Program-made: the position numbers and the translations under genes | Notes under the pieces: model-generated | The model's input: only the letters and a program-made list of their open reading frames with translations | Told to the model about the DNA's origin: nothing | The model's database searches: none | Source of the DNA: Deinandra increscens subsp. villosa | Taxonomy: Eukaryota > Streptophyta > Magnoliopsida > Asterales > Asteraceae | NCBI GenBank assembly: GCA_039602395.1 | Contig: JBCNJP010000017.1 | Location: 15,154,315 to 15,218,314 of the forward strand | DNA length: 64,000 nt | Direction of reading: 5' to 3' | In this document: piece after piece, positions 1-9,850 of the stretch | Numbering within the stretch: position 1 is the first letter of the stretch | Layout: every line of letters starts with the position of its first letter

Positions 1-1
1 G

Positions 2-1138
2 TTGAAGCTTGAAGATTATCAGAATTGGAAACAACGATTTTCGGCTTATATAAGTACGAATGATATCGATTTGTGGATTCCAATCAAGAAACTTTATCAA
101 CATCCAACTGATGCGGGAGATTTCAAGGAAGTTCATACCTTTGACATTGCTGAAAGGAAAGCCTATGAGCTTGAACAAAAAGCTTTCGGTTATCTTACAA
201 TGGCATTACCCACTGAGTTGTTACATCAATTCAACACATGCAAGAAATCAAAACAATTGTGGGATACCTTATCAGCAAGATGTGAAGGAAATGATGACTA
301 CAAAAAGAGTCGGAAGAAAGTGTTGAATAAAGAATTCGATAATTTTCAACATTATGACAATGAGAACATTACTGCTTTGGTTTCACGGTTTTCACATCTA
401 ATCAGTGAGTTAAAAGTTGTTGGTATTGAGAAAACTGATGCTGACTTGAAAGAAAAGATTATGGAATCTTTGCCTGAAAAATGGGAAAATTATGTTTTGC
501 TTCTTACTCATGATAAGGATTATGCTGCTTTAACATTTCACGAGCTTACTGGAAAACTTCATGCTCGGGAAATGGAAATGTTAAATTCTAAGAAGTCGAC
601 TGCTACTTTGCAGAATCCAGAATTGTATCATGGTGAGAATATTGCAAGCATAAATGCTAAATCTACACCAAATCTGAGTTCTGCACCAAGTGTTGCTTTC
701 ATGGCTGGAAATTCAGATAACAATTCATCATGGGGTTGTAATTTCACAATTCCAAATTCTTCAAATCAAAATGCTTTTTCTGCTGAATCAACAGATGATC
801 ATGTCAAAATGATTTCTACTTTAATATCATCATCATTTGGTTTGATGATTAAAAATGTTGGTGATGCAAAACTAACAAGGGATGATCTTGATGCACTTGA
901 TGACGATCAGTTGGATGAAATAGATCTGTCTTGGCAATTTGCTATGCTAAGTCAAAGATCGAAAAGATTTTTCAAGAAACATGGAAGAAATATTTCTGAT
1001 TTTAATGAGAAATTGGGTTTCGATATTAAGATTAAAGTGTTACAAGTGTTCCAAGCTTGGACATTTTGCCAAAGAATGTCAATAGAAGTCTGGTTTTCCT
1101 TTATCAAGCAAGCCTGGAATTACTCAATCATCGTCTAG
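2..1138 (+). pseudogene. F gag, capsid part (UBN2-type), frameshifted before its zinc knuckle
   Basis: This is the N-terminal half of a copia Gag, cut by the window edge, so its true start is not visible. Residues about 75-195 carry the UBN2/retrotransposon-gag pattern (a CKKSKQLWDTL motif, later MESLPEKWENY), which in this family builds the virus-like particle. A CCHC knuckle is encoded at 1038-1079 (CYKC, GHFAKEC), but in another frame than the upstream protein. A frameshift therefore lies just before 1038, and the tail of the open frame (VLQVFQAW onward) is nonsense. After the knuckle the correct frame meets TAG at 1083 and TAA near 1170, then runs into the next block. Non-functional as it stands. 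Confidence 0.8.
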
Positions 1139-1181
1139 CAACACAAGCAAAACCACTGCTTTAACAGTTTAACATGATGGT

Positions 1182-2966
1182 GTGTATGATTGGGGTCAAC
1201 AATTTGGATATGATTCATCAACTTTGATTGTTACTCATGTTCAGTCAGATGATTCTTGTTCTGATACTAGTTCCGATACTAGTTCAACACCAAGTTCTTA
1301 TGAATCTGCTGAAAATTTGGAAAGTTTGTTGAAAGAAAATGCTTCTTTGTTGCATAAAATTCCAAAGTTTTCTGAGGAATTCACTTTGGTCAATTCAGAG
1401 TTGCAGATTTCTAAAGCACATGAAAAGGAGTTGGTTTTAAAGAATGAGTGTTTGATTACTGATATCAAAATGTTGAATGAAGTTTTAGAGATTTCTAAAC
1501 AAGACAAAAGAGATGTTGAATCTGCAACAGCTAAGATTTTTAAAGAAAGAGATGAGTTGGTGTTTGAAGTCAAGAAATGGAAGGATGAAGCAGAAGATAC
1601 GGCTAATGATTTTCATAATTTGTTTGATAAATCCAAGATTAAGCTTGATCTGCTTACAAAGAATGCTGAAGAAGCTGCTGCTAAGATTGAAGTCTATCAA
1701 GTTGACATGGAAAAGTTGTTAGATGAAAAGCGGGAATTGGTGAGTGTAAATAAAGTTCAGAAAGCAAATTTGGAAATTCAGAAGCGGAATGAGGATAAAT
1801 TGAAGAAAGAATATTTTGAGGGTATGGAAAATCTTCGCATGCAAAAGTTTGAAACACACAAAGTTGCCAAAAGATTGATTGCTACTGAGAAGGAGTTAGT
1901 TGAAGCTCAAAAGCAGATATCTGATCTCAAGATTCAAGTCATTGATGCTAATAGATTGCTCAACAATGTTTCAAATTCTCAAGTGTTCACAAGCTTCTTG
2001 GCTAAGGATGAAAATTTTGAGAAAATGTTTGATAAGACTGCATCACCTCCTGCTCAAATCAAAGAAGCCTTCAAAGAAGTGAAAGAACAAGTTATAGAAT
2101 TTGATTATTCCAAGGTTTCATCATCTACTACTGAGGAAGACAAGGTTGTGAAGAAAAAGAAGAACAAGAAGAATAAGAAGAAGAAAGGAAATAAATATGA
2201 GATTCATTCTGCTCCTAAATTTGTATCTGGTTCATCTTCTGCTGATAATGAGAAATCAGTTACTTCTAGTGACAAGATTCGTTCTCAACCTGAGTTTGAT
2301 GAAAAGATCTTCTATGATCAGAAAAATGTGACTAAAGTAAAAGCTGAATTTTCTCGGTTAGCAAAGAATGAGCATTCTACATCTGAGGAGAAGGTTGCTG
2401 GAAAGAAGTTTGGATTGGGTTTTCACGGGCCGAAAGATAAAGCTGAGAAGATTCCAGCATCATCATCTCAAGATTTGAAGAAATTAAAGATGAAACAAAT
2501 GAAGAAGGAAGTCTTTAAAGCTGAAAAAGTTCGACCCGAGAGGTTCTACAAACTCAAGGGTTCGGATCAATTATTTTCTGACAAAGAGTTTCCTCTTCAT
2601 TGTGTTGATGCTCGGAAGATTTCAGAAGTATTTGTGAAAGATAATATTTCTTCTGCAGTTCTCAATCTCGAAGCCCAACATCCAAATGGGTTCATGATCA
2701 CAGGCATCAGGTATATGATTCTCACTCTGATCATGTTCGAGATATTCACATGTGTGGTTCTTCGCAGGTACATCAAAGGTGGGACAAAACTAAAGGAATA
2801 TGTTATGTTTGCCGCCGACCAGGGCATATGGCAAAAGGTTATCCACTACCTGCTGATTCACCCCAAATGTTTCACAAGAAACCAGTTTTTGGTAATACTG
2901 CCCAACCAAAGTTTTCTGATGAACAAGACAAAGTTTTTGATGAAGTTGTACCTACATTTTTTCTAA
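1182..2966 (+). pseudogene. F gag, coiled-coil and basic part
   Basis: This open stretch lies in the same frame as the knuckle at 1038-1079 and continues the same Gag; the ATG at 1182 need not be a real start. It begins with a Ser/Thr/Asp-rich linker, then about 300 residues of heptad-rich Lys/Glu/Leu sequence predicted to form a long coiled coil, then a Lys/Asn tract near residue 325 and a charged linker. Large coiled-coil extensions of Gag are typical of Sirevirus-like copia elements. The true frame is lost near 2700-2760, where it passes to the block ending at 3115, so the last 70 or so residues here are out of frame. Confidence 0.7.
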
Positions 2967-3115
2967 GACAAAAACGTTTTATTCCAATGTTAAAAAAGGT
3001 TCAAAATGGAGGTTCATCATCACAGTCACCTGTGACTGTTTCATCCAAACCAGAATTACCAAAACAACAATGGAAACCTAAGGTGGTTTCTAAGAAAAAC
3101 AAGGACACTGGTTGA
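2750..3115 (+). pseudogene. F gag, second zinc knuckle (degenerate) and C-terminus
   Basis: The Gag tail resumes here after a frameshift. Near residue 18 it carries a second CCHC-type knuckle, CYVCRRPGHMAKGY, whose last Cys is replaced by Tyr; this should abolish zinc binding. A basic Ser/Pro/Lys tail follows and ends KKNKDTG at a stop. It matches the second knuckle of the Gag proteins of elements A, D and E in the same window, which also lies far from the first. No protease (the DSG signature of copia) follows. Confidence 0.65.
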
Positions 3116-3810
3116 CCAGAAGCGATCCACTTCGGGTCATTTATGAACTAATCGGTTTGACCAGTGTGTAGGTACTTCTAGAAGACTTATCGATGATTGC
3201 AACGTTGTTGATGGAGAAGTATTATGTATAACTTAAACTACATGAGATATCGTTTTAACCTGCAAATTTTTTGAATTCTAAAATTTGCAAAATATCCATG
3301 TTGATTGATCACTTTTCTTTGCTTACAAGTTTATCTCAAAAAGCCAAAAATAGAGTTTTGTTTTTATAAAATGAAAATCCAAAAATAAAGTTTTCATTTT
3401 AAAGGGGAGAATTTTAAGTAAGGGGGAGTAATTGAGAAAAAACATGTTATGGGAAGAAGGTGAATACATGCAAAATATATAAGGAAGTAAGGTGAATACA
3501 TGCAAAATATAATTTGTGAGAAATTGATCATTGGGAAGTGATGGTACATTGGCATACGTATCTGACTCATGGATAGAGTAGATGAAAGAGCTATAAGATC
3601 ATTGATTGATGTGCTTGGTAGGCTCGGCAAATCAGAAAGTATTCAGATGTGATATACATTAAATACTAATGCTTGACCAAGTGGACAACATCTTGATGCG
3701 TATTTCATGACACAAAAAGAAAAATAAGTGTGAAAATAGTAAAGAGAAGTCACTGTGTACACATGCGTTCATTTTGCAAAGATTTAAACTTGTTTGATTT
3801 TCTTTATTTT
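3116..3810 (+). other. F 3' non-coding region, site of the pol deletion
   Basis: No credible ORF. Contains a purine tract at about 3419-3430 (GGGGGAG type) and a GTAGGCTCGG string near 3619 that recurs after gag/pol in element E (near 45546), supporting homology of these regions. Pol should lie between 3115 and here and is absent. Confidence 0.5.
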
Positions 3811-4049
3811 GTCAAACGATCGGGCTTTCTCTGCGTATCGAAAGATCGACCTGATCGTTGTTCGTTTGACGTTCTGCTTTATTTTCTTTGGTGTTTCGTA
3901 TAACTCATCGGACTTTCTCTGCGTGTACGGGAGTACCGACCTGATTGTTGTTGGGTTATACAATTTCAACTTGTTTTATATTTCTTATTTTGTTAAATCC
4001 GAGGCCTTATCTGCGTATCGAAAGATCACCTTAAAGTAGACGATTTAAC
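3811..4049 (+). repeat. Three tandem stem-loops with a conserved core
   Basis: Three copies: 3811-3870, 3898-3961 and 3992-4049. Outer stems are GTCAAACGA/TCGTTTGAC, GTATAACTC/GGGTTATAC and GTTAAATC/GATTTAAC: unrelated sequences, all paired. Inside lies a conserved TCTCTGCGT (ATCTGCGT in copy three), a short hairpin with a GAAA or GGGA loop, then a GACCTGAT-type string (ACCTT in copy three). In the first two copies ATCGG also pairs with CTGAT. Related structures occur in A (9290-9353) and E (45691-45820). Role unknown; its place between gag/pol and the PPT matches where Sireviruses are known to carry repeated palindromic motifs. Confidence 0.75.
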
Positions 4050-4850
4050 GTTTCTTATTTCTTTTTGCATGGAACACAGTTGACGATATCATGAAAAACA
4101 TTATACTTTGTGATAAATCACAAGTGCTATCACACAAAAAGAGAAATAAAGAAAAACAGAAAAAGTCTGAATATGTCTGAAAGTGTGGGGTTCGTTGGTC
4201 AAGCAAATTCAATTAATACCTTAACATATCCAGATGTTATGAGTATGATTTTGTCTGAGTTTAATATGGACAAATTATACCGACAATCAGCATGACTTGT
4301 GTGTTTCAATTAATTGAAATTGAAGTGTAGTTCAGTGCGTTATGACCAATATGATCCCGTATAGTGATCTTTCTCATACCAAAAATAGTGTTTGATTTTG
4401 TATTGTGATTTCATTTCATTTCAGAAAAGAACATAAAGATTTTTGGTGTGTTTTAGCATAAACTTTGAAAAATCAAAAAGATTTTAGATTTGTTTTGATA
4501 TAAACTTTCTAAAAGTCAAAAAGATTTTGTTTCTGCTTTATTTTCTATCTGATCAACACGTGATACAAAATTCGATTTTCAAAATTTTATCTTGGAGTTT
4601 TGAAGAGACGTTTTGCACCAAGATTATTTAAATATTGATGCAGGATGCTAAAGTGCAAGAGATCACAACTTCAAGTCTTCTGAAGTTTGTTGATAAAAGA
4701 CCAGAGATACATCAGATGTCATCAAGTATTCAAGATTAAGCTACGATTGAGTTGAGGAGGAGTTTGTTCGAATATTCATTTCATTGGACGAACGAATTTT
4801 ACACTTAAGGGGGAGCTTGATTGAAGATACAGAGTTGATGATGTTGAAAA
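4050..4850 (+). other. F 3' non-coding region before the PPT
   Basis: No supported gene. It holds a second GGGGGAG tract at 4808-4815 and imperfect repeats of an AAAGATTTT-type string at about 4435-4530. Confidence 0.4.
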
Positions 4851-4911
4851 GATACTGCACACGACGAGGGGGAGTTTGTTGATACCTGATATGTGCGTCG
4901 TGTGAAGTATC
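4851..4911 (+). other. PPT-enclosing hairpin of F
   Basis: The arm 4851-4866 pairs with 4896-4911 at 15 of 16 positions (one G/A mismatch). The 29-nt loop (4867-4895) holds the purine tract AGGGGGAG and the first bases of the LTR (TGTTGATACC from 4877). The 5' arm is in the internal region and the 3' arm is in U3. Confidence 0.7.
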
Positions 4912-5227
4912 AAACAATGTTCAAGATCAAGTCAAATGTCTCATGGCCGAACATGGTCCGAACCAGGAGTTCGGACTGGCCGAACCTGAGGTTCGGTTTA
5001 GGGATCGGCCAGCTGGGTATAAATAGTTGTTCGGTCTTGTAATTGAGTAGTTCTGAGCGTGTGAGATTTCTGTTAAGTGTGTGTTTCTTAGTGTGTTTCT
5101 TTGAGTCTGTTTTAAAGTGTTTACTGATTGTAATCGTTCTTTGTTGATCAATAAAAGAATCGGTTAATTACGTTTCAATGTCCGAATAGCTAGATCAAGT
5201 AGACGATCCGATGCTCACGCATTTTCA
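4877..5227 (+). repeat. F 3' LTR (probable)
   Basis: It starts TGTTGATACC directly after the purine tract and probably ends in CA near 5227; the right end is a guess because the partner LTR is off-window. U3 carries two short palindromes (TCCGAAC/GTTCGGA at 4952-4970 and CCGAACC/GGTTCGG at 4980-4996) upstream of a TATA box. Confidence 0.6.
5018..5026 (+). promoter_or_regulatory. TATA box of the F LTR
   Basis: GGGTATAAATAG context inside the LTR, downstream of the U3 palindromes; the expected place for the element promoter. Confidence 0.55.
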
Positions 5228-5840
5228 CTGACGAAGGGCCAGATGACATTTACTTAATGACTAAGTTTACTTCGTGAAGGTCCTTCTCTTGGGCTTTGCT
5301 CTTATGACTTAGTCTGTAAGTTTTTGCCACGAAGAGCTTCGTATAGCTGACTTAACCTGTAAGTATGTTCTCCTTCATGGAGGACTTCCCTGAACGACTT
5401 CGCTGCTATTTAACAACAAGCTCTTCTCTAAGGCCTTCAGGCTCTTTTTATTTATTGGTCTTATGTATTTGGGCGCCAATATCGCCCAATCGTCTCTCAT
5501 ATTGGGCCTAGGTTATGGGCTACTAACCCGGTATGAGGGATACCTTATCACTCATTATCTTCACCTTAATTCATCATTTTGATACTGGGTAACTGAGTTC
5601 ATTATCAATTTAATCCTAACTGATTTCTTGATTATGGAGGTTGTTCATCAGTTTATCGACATCTCCATACTTAAATATTAATCATATATCAAAGGGAAAA
5701 AATCATCAAAAGAGAGCTGAAGTATAAAAGTGACGAAAAAGATGGAATTCATGTATTTCATCAGTTGACTTGCTTATGGACCAGAGTGGTAGTGTGCTTA
5801 TCTCCTTCATTAGTTAGGCTTTTTACGGATTTTCATAAAA
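5228..5840. other. Intergenic, nothing recognised
   Basis: No ORF of interest. It has imperfect repeats around GACTTA...TGTAAG (about 5250-5370) and a GGGCGCCAATATCGCCC palindrome at about 5470-5486. It could be decayed LTR sequence, but no partner is visible. Confidence 0.3.
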
Positions 5841-6136
5841 GAGCATTCACAACAGCTTCTTTATTTTTATCTTTATAATTTATCCATAAAACATATTTAT
5901 TTCATAAAATTTTAAGACTTTTAAAGAGCCCACATCACATTCTTTATCCTAAAAGAAACCTATATTTGTGTAATGGATAGATATATTTACCAGTTCTCTA
6001 TATTTATCCCTTAAAATATAAGGATAAGGTTTAATTATAAAAATGCTGATGTAAGACAAAAAATAGATATTTATTAAAATTTTCCTTAAATTTTAAAGAT
6101 AAGGTGTGATATAAAATTGCTATTGTGAATGCTCTA
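5841..6136. mobile_element. MITE with GAGCATTCACAA terminal repeats
   Basis: The left end GAGCATTCACAACAGC is matched by the inverted right end GCTATTGTGAATGCTC. The interior is AT-rich with no ORF, about 296 bp. The same terminal motif bounds the MITE at 33424-33739. I could not define a convincing target duplication. Confidence 0.65.
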
Positions 6137-6211
6137 AGATCATCTTCTTGATTATTTTGGCTTTTATTGATTTCCACAAAATTTGGTAATAGATCAAAAA
6201 TTTGATACATG

Positions 6212-6607
6212 TGTAGGTCCAGAAAATCAACCAACCACGGTATCGATATCACAAACGAGTGCGGAATCCTCGTTAGTGATTGATTCGAGAAGAAAGTAGA
6301 TGAAATAAACTTGATTAACCAAAGAAGATCAAATCTTGAATGCAAAACATAACTTTCTTGAGCTATGAAATCTAATCGTAAACGCACTTGATTGATAAAA
6401 ATCGGAATCTCAAAAGCTTCATTGGTCATAAACATGAGGGTTTATATACTACCCATTACAAACCCTAATCCAATCATAAACACATACTAGCCCAATCATA
6501 AACATAAGACCGGCCCACATGGCCTCAATCATAATCTATTCTAAGCCCAAGCCCAATAATAAACAAGCCCACAACTAATGTTCATGCCTCTTAAATATAG
6601 CCCAACA
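6212..6607 (-). repeat. A 3' LTR
   Basis: Begins TGTTGGGC and ends CCTACA when read on the minus strand. Nearly identical to 32012-32406. The TSD ACATG precedes it at 6207-6211. Confidence 0.9.
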
Positions 6608-6634
6608 ATCTTCCCCTAGGCATGAACCATTAGT
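6574..6634 (-). other. PPT-enclosing hairpin of A
   Basis: CTAATGTTCATGCC (6575-6588, in the LTR) pairs with GGCATGAACCATTAG (6619-6633, internal) with one bulged base, plus A6574-T6634. The 30-nt loop holds the PPT (minus strand AGGGGAAGAT, 6608-6617) and the LTR start. Confidence 0.7.
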
Positions 6635-6638
6635 AAGT

Positions 6639-8093
6639 CTAAGGAAGATGCAAATCAAATCTGAATGTATGCGCGTCTTTCCTTGACCACCATTCTTTCT
6701 CCACGATCAGAACTGCTGTTCCATGAAACAATCCCAGTATAGCATTCTGCATGTCATGCTCATCACCAAGAATTAGACGGGATGCCAGGAGCTTGATGTC
6801 ATTCTCTCCGAACCTCAGCAGATCTACGGGATCATACATTCGGAACTCTCTCAATATCTTGCAAACAACCACCACTTCATACGTTGTGGGATCAAAGAAC
6901 CAGCTGTCAAAATTCTTCACAAGCGTATGGTCTTCAATTTCATCGAGCATGTTGATGACTGGGGTTCGTTTTGTGGGAGGGCACCTCATTTCACCGATAG
7001 GTTCATTGGTGACAGGATCAGTTCCGGTTTCGACCCACCTTGCAGCCTTCAGATCAAAGTTTTCAAAGTTCTGCTCCATCTGTGCTACCAAGTTGTCGCG
7101 AACCAGATTTCCATGATTAGCGTTCCACCTGTTAATGAACGGTGCCCTCAGAAAGTTCCTAAATTCTGTCTTAGTCCAGGAGTGGAATTTACCCCTTGAT
7201 CTGTAGTATTCGACTGGACTATATCCATCTCTCACTATAACAAATAACTCCTTTTCTGCATCATAATGCCAACACAGAATTGGTTGTCGGCTTCCTTTCT
7301 TGTCTAGCTCACTTTCACCCACATCTATGCTATATTTCACAAGAGTAGGTCCTCTGAAAAACTCCTTGAACCAATTCACTTGTCCTTCGGGAGCCATAGA
7401 AATGTATCTTCCACCACGAACATATTCAGACATTTCAATGGTGTCATCTCCTTCATCTTCTTGATTGGCACTTGTACCCTGAACTCCTTGAGATGAGCTT
7501 TGGCCAGGGTCACCCGATGCACTTGTCACCACATCACCTTTCAATTCATTATACTTCTTTTTCAAATCCATCAATGCCTCATACAAGTACTTAAACCTAT
7601 TCTTGTCAGCCACCTCCTTGTCTTTTAATTTTCTGTTCTCTGCCTGGAGTGCTTTTATCTCAGTCTCCCTAATTCTGTTCTGAGACATCAGAAAGTTTAT
7701 GTGAGGGTCTGCACTAATCCTTATCTCAATAGGGAGCTCAGCAGCTTGAAGTGGGCGGAAACTTGGAATAACTGTTGGCGGCAGACTTGTTCCAGTAGAG
7801 ACACTTACTTTAACAGGGCTGGGTACAACAATGGTGTTATCAACCTCTAGAAATTGCCTTTCTTCATGAACAGGGCTACGTTCATTCAGAATAGGACTTT
7901 CAGTCTGAACCTGGGCAGGTTGATCTTTAACATTCTGATCAGTTGTGTCTTCTTGAACTGCTTGACTTTGAGAGCTGGATCCTGCTGGATGGACCATCAA
8001 CAGACTTGAGCTAGTCTTTGTGAACTTGAACCGAGAGTTTCCGATACAAAGATTGGGTTTACGATTCAGAAGTGGGTTCAGGATCGGGTCCAA
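6639..8093 (-). CDS. A third ORF, C-terminal part, function unknown
   Basis: A 484-codon open frame between pol and the 3' LTR, on the same strand as gag-pol. The first listed codon is TTG just after a stop; the first ATG is at residue 33 (about 7997), so the N-terminus is lost. A Ser/Gln/Pro-rich linker comes first, then a predicted coiled coil (about residues 135-190). A C-terminal domain of about 240 residues has the motifs RGGRYISMAPEGQVNWFKEF, LCWHYDAEKELFVIVRDGYS, INMLDEIEDHTLVKNF and DPVDLLRFGENDIKLLASR. It is clearly homologous to the third ORF of element D (35278-37914), which keeps an extra N-terminal domain. There is no membrane segment or signal peptide, so an envelope role is not supported. 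The frame is uninterrupted although all pol frames of A are broken. Confidence 0.7.
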   Translation of the reverse strand: MDPILNPLLNRKPNLCIGNSRFKFTKTSSSLLMVHPAGSSSQSQAVQEDTTDQNVKDQPAQVQTESPILNERSPVHEERQFLEVDNTIVVPSPVKVSVSTGTSLPPTVIPSFRPLQAAELPIEIRISADPHINFLMSQNRIRETEIKALQAENRKLKDKEVADKNRFKYLYEALMDLKKKYNELKGDVVTSASGDPGQSSSQGVQGTSANQEDEGDDTIEMSEYVRGGRYISMAPEGQVNWFKEFFRGPTLVKYSIDVGESELDKKGSRQPILCWHYDAEKELFVIVRDGYSPVEYYRSRGKFHSWTKTEFRNFLRAPFINRWNANHGNLVRDNLVAQMEQNFENFDLKAARWVETGTDPVTNEPIGEMRCPPTKRTPVINMLDEIEDHTLVKNFDSWFFDPTTYEVVVVCKILREFRMYDPVDLLRFGENDIKLLASRLILGDEHDMQNAILGLFHGTAVLIVEKEWWSRKDAHTFRFDLHLP

Positions 8094-8094
8094 A

Positions 8095-8301
8095 TTAGTT
8101 CAGTCGTAAACATATAAGCCCAATCGTAATTTCTATAACACACTTAGCCCGATCGTAAACAGTATCGTAATCACGTGATCGTAAACTCGGATCGTGAACG
8201 TTATCGGACACGTGGATTGTAAACATCGATCGTAATCGTCGATCGTGAACGTCAACCGTCGTCTTCAACCTCGCACTGATCGTAAACACAGAAAACTCCA
8301 T
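8095..8301 (-). other. Short upstream ORF in the third-ORF leader of A
   Basis: It starts at ATG 8301, just inside the exon after the proposed intron, and runs 68 codons to a stop at 8095. It is made largely of repeats of the TTTACGATC motif, so its peptide is probably incidental. In D the same ATG occurs (MEISVF against MEFSVF) but the frame stops sooner. Confidence 0.3.
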
Positions 8302-8309
8302 GGATGAAC

Positions 8310-8372
8310 CTGCAACAAAACTCGTAAACACGTTAACCACCATAAACAATTAAAATGAGCGATCAACACTAC
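8310..8372 (-). other. Probable leader intron of the A third ORF
   Basis: On the minus strand AAAAG is followed by GTAGTGTTG, and 63 nt later GTTGCAG precedes GTTCATCC. The same GTAGTGTTG...TGCAG arrangement, 62 nt long, sits at the matching place in D (38375-38436). The intron body differs while both splice sites are kept. Confidence 0.55.
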
Positions 8373-8630
8373 CTTTTAACAGTTTCTAACACAAAACCAA
8401 CTTCAAATCTTCGAGAAATCAACTCGAAAACAGTAAATGGTGAAAAGGAACTTGAGTTAGGGCTCGAAACGAGAAACCCGAGAATCGATTGATGAAAACT
8501 CGTTGTTACAGACGATTGAAGGTGGTGTCTTGGTCGGAAATGAAAGGCGAGAGTGGTGGTGTGGTCTGATTTCACAGTGGATGATCGGAAGCGAGTGAGA
8601 TGGTTTTTCCGGCGAGGAGGGGGCGGAGGT

Positions 8631-8708
8631 TAGGGTTTCGGTGGAGAGGGAATCGTAAACGAGAGAGGAAGGGAGTGTTTGGATCGTAAACCGAAATGGA
8701 TATTTATA
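8631..8708 (-). promoter_or_regulatory. Internal promoter upstream of the A third ORF
   Basis: On the minus strand a TATAAATA box (8701-8708) is followed about 65-70 nt later by an AAACCCTA box (8631-8638), a motif common in plant 5' leaders. The same pair with the same spacing is in D (38761-38769 and 38695-38702). This suggests the third ORF is made from its own transcript. Confidence 0.5.
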
Positions 8709-8720
8709 CCCCTTTTGAAA

Positions 8721-9850
8721 AATTTCAATTTTGCCCCCTCAAGGATCAAAGACATTTCAAACACCTCCCAAACCTTTAAAAAATAATAATTCTCTTAAAA
8801 AGTGTTAGCTTTGAGAAAATTTTGAGAATTTTACGAAGCTTCCCCTCAGACTTAACCCCCGAGTATCTGATCATGATAAAAAAAATAAAAAAAATCCAAA
8901 CACTTAAAGCCTTAAACACAAAAAAATTGAAAATGCACAAAATTAAGATAATCTAAAAACGAGACAAAAACGAGACAAAAACATACTTACCTTGAGATTG
9001 ATGTTTTTCATTGATCAAACCAGACAAATCTTTAACTGAGGAACCCTTTTCAGCTTCCGTTACTCGACGCTCTAGACGATTACTTAAAAATTTTTGAAAT
9101 CACATAAACTCACATCCAGTTAAAACTTTTTAAAGTGCTTAAATATGGTACATAATTACCGTCATGTTTAACAGTCCCCACACCCAATCATTCATAGCAA
9201 AACCTACCCAACCTCAGAGTTTATTGAGGATTCACAAACTCCCAACTTGAGGAACCATGCAATACCGTCTTGACAAACACTTATTTTCTTAATTATCGAT
9301 TGGTGATCAGGTCGGCCGCATAAGCACGCAGAGAAGACCAAACCAAATAATTACTTTATTGAATTTTCTTCTTCTTTTCTATTATTTATTTTTTTTAATA
9401 TTTTTCTTTTTCTTTTTCTTTTCATTCTTCTTTTTGAATGAGATGTTGTCATAACACCAGAACATGGCGTGTGAGAGAGTGAATACTAGGTGAATACCAC
9501 TCTCAACCCGTTTTTGCTGGGACTCAGTCTTTTAAACTATGTAAACCAGGATGGAAAACTTAAACATATATAGAAGTTAAGTTTACTGCACTTACTTGGA
9601 TGATCATAGTTTTTGATTTATCTTACCGAACATCATCTTTGAGACGTCTTTCACTTCTGCCTTACACGTGTCAGTCTCCGATTGTCTATCACTTCCTACC
9701 AACTCAAGGCAAAAAAAAGACATCATAAAAACCTCAAACATATATTTTTTTAGATTTTATATTTCTTCCCCTGTTTTTATGAGGCTTTTGAAATAGACTT
9801 TTTTTTAATTAATTTTCTTAAAAGATATTTAAAAGAAAATTTTGATCAGA
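8721..9850 (-). other. A non-coding region between pol and the third ORF, with one stem-loop motif
   Basis: No ORF. On the minus strand it carries a TGACACGTGTAAGGCAGA string (about 9660-9680) also present in D and, slightly changed, in E. It also carries one copy of the CTCTGCGT...GACCTGATC stem-loop at 9290-9353: TAATTAT (9290-9296) pairs with ATAATTA (9347-9353) and TTGGT (9300-9304) with ACCAA (9342-9346). Confidence 0.55.

Larger units (their letters stand above)
1..5227 (+). mobile_element. Element F: 3' part of a pol-less Ty1/copia retrotransposon
   Basis: The window opens inside gag of a plus-strand copia element. In order it shows a broken gag (1-3115), a non-coding 3' region with GGGGGAG purine tracts near 3420, 4808 and 4867, three tandem stem-loops (3811-4049) and a 3' LTR from 4877. 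No protease, integrase, RT or RNase H lies between gag and the 3' region, so about 4 kb of pol is missing. The 5' LTR lies left of the window, so no target-site duplication can be checked. The large coiled-coil Gag, palindromes before the PPT and purine-rich tracts fit a Sirevirus-like lineage (inference). Confidence 0.8.

Noticed and set aside
5228..5600. A solo LTR after F
   Set aside because: No matching partner, TSD or PPT/PBS could be found.
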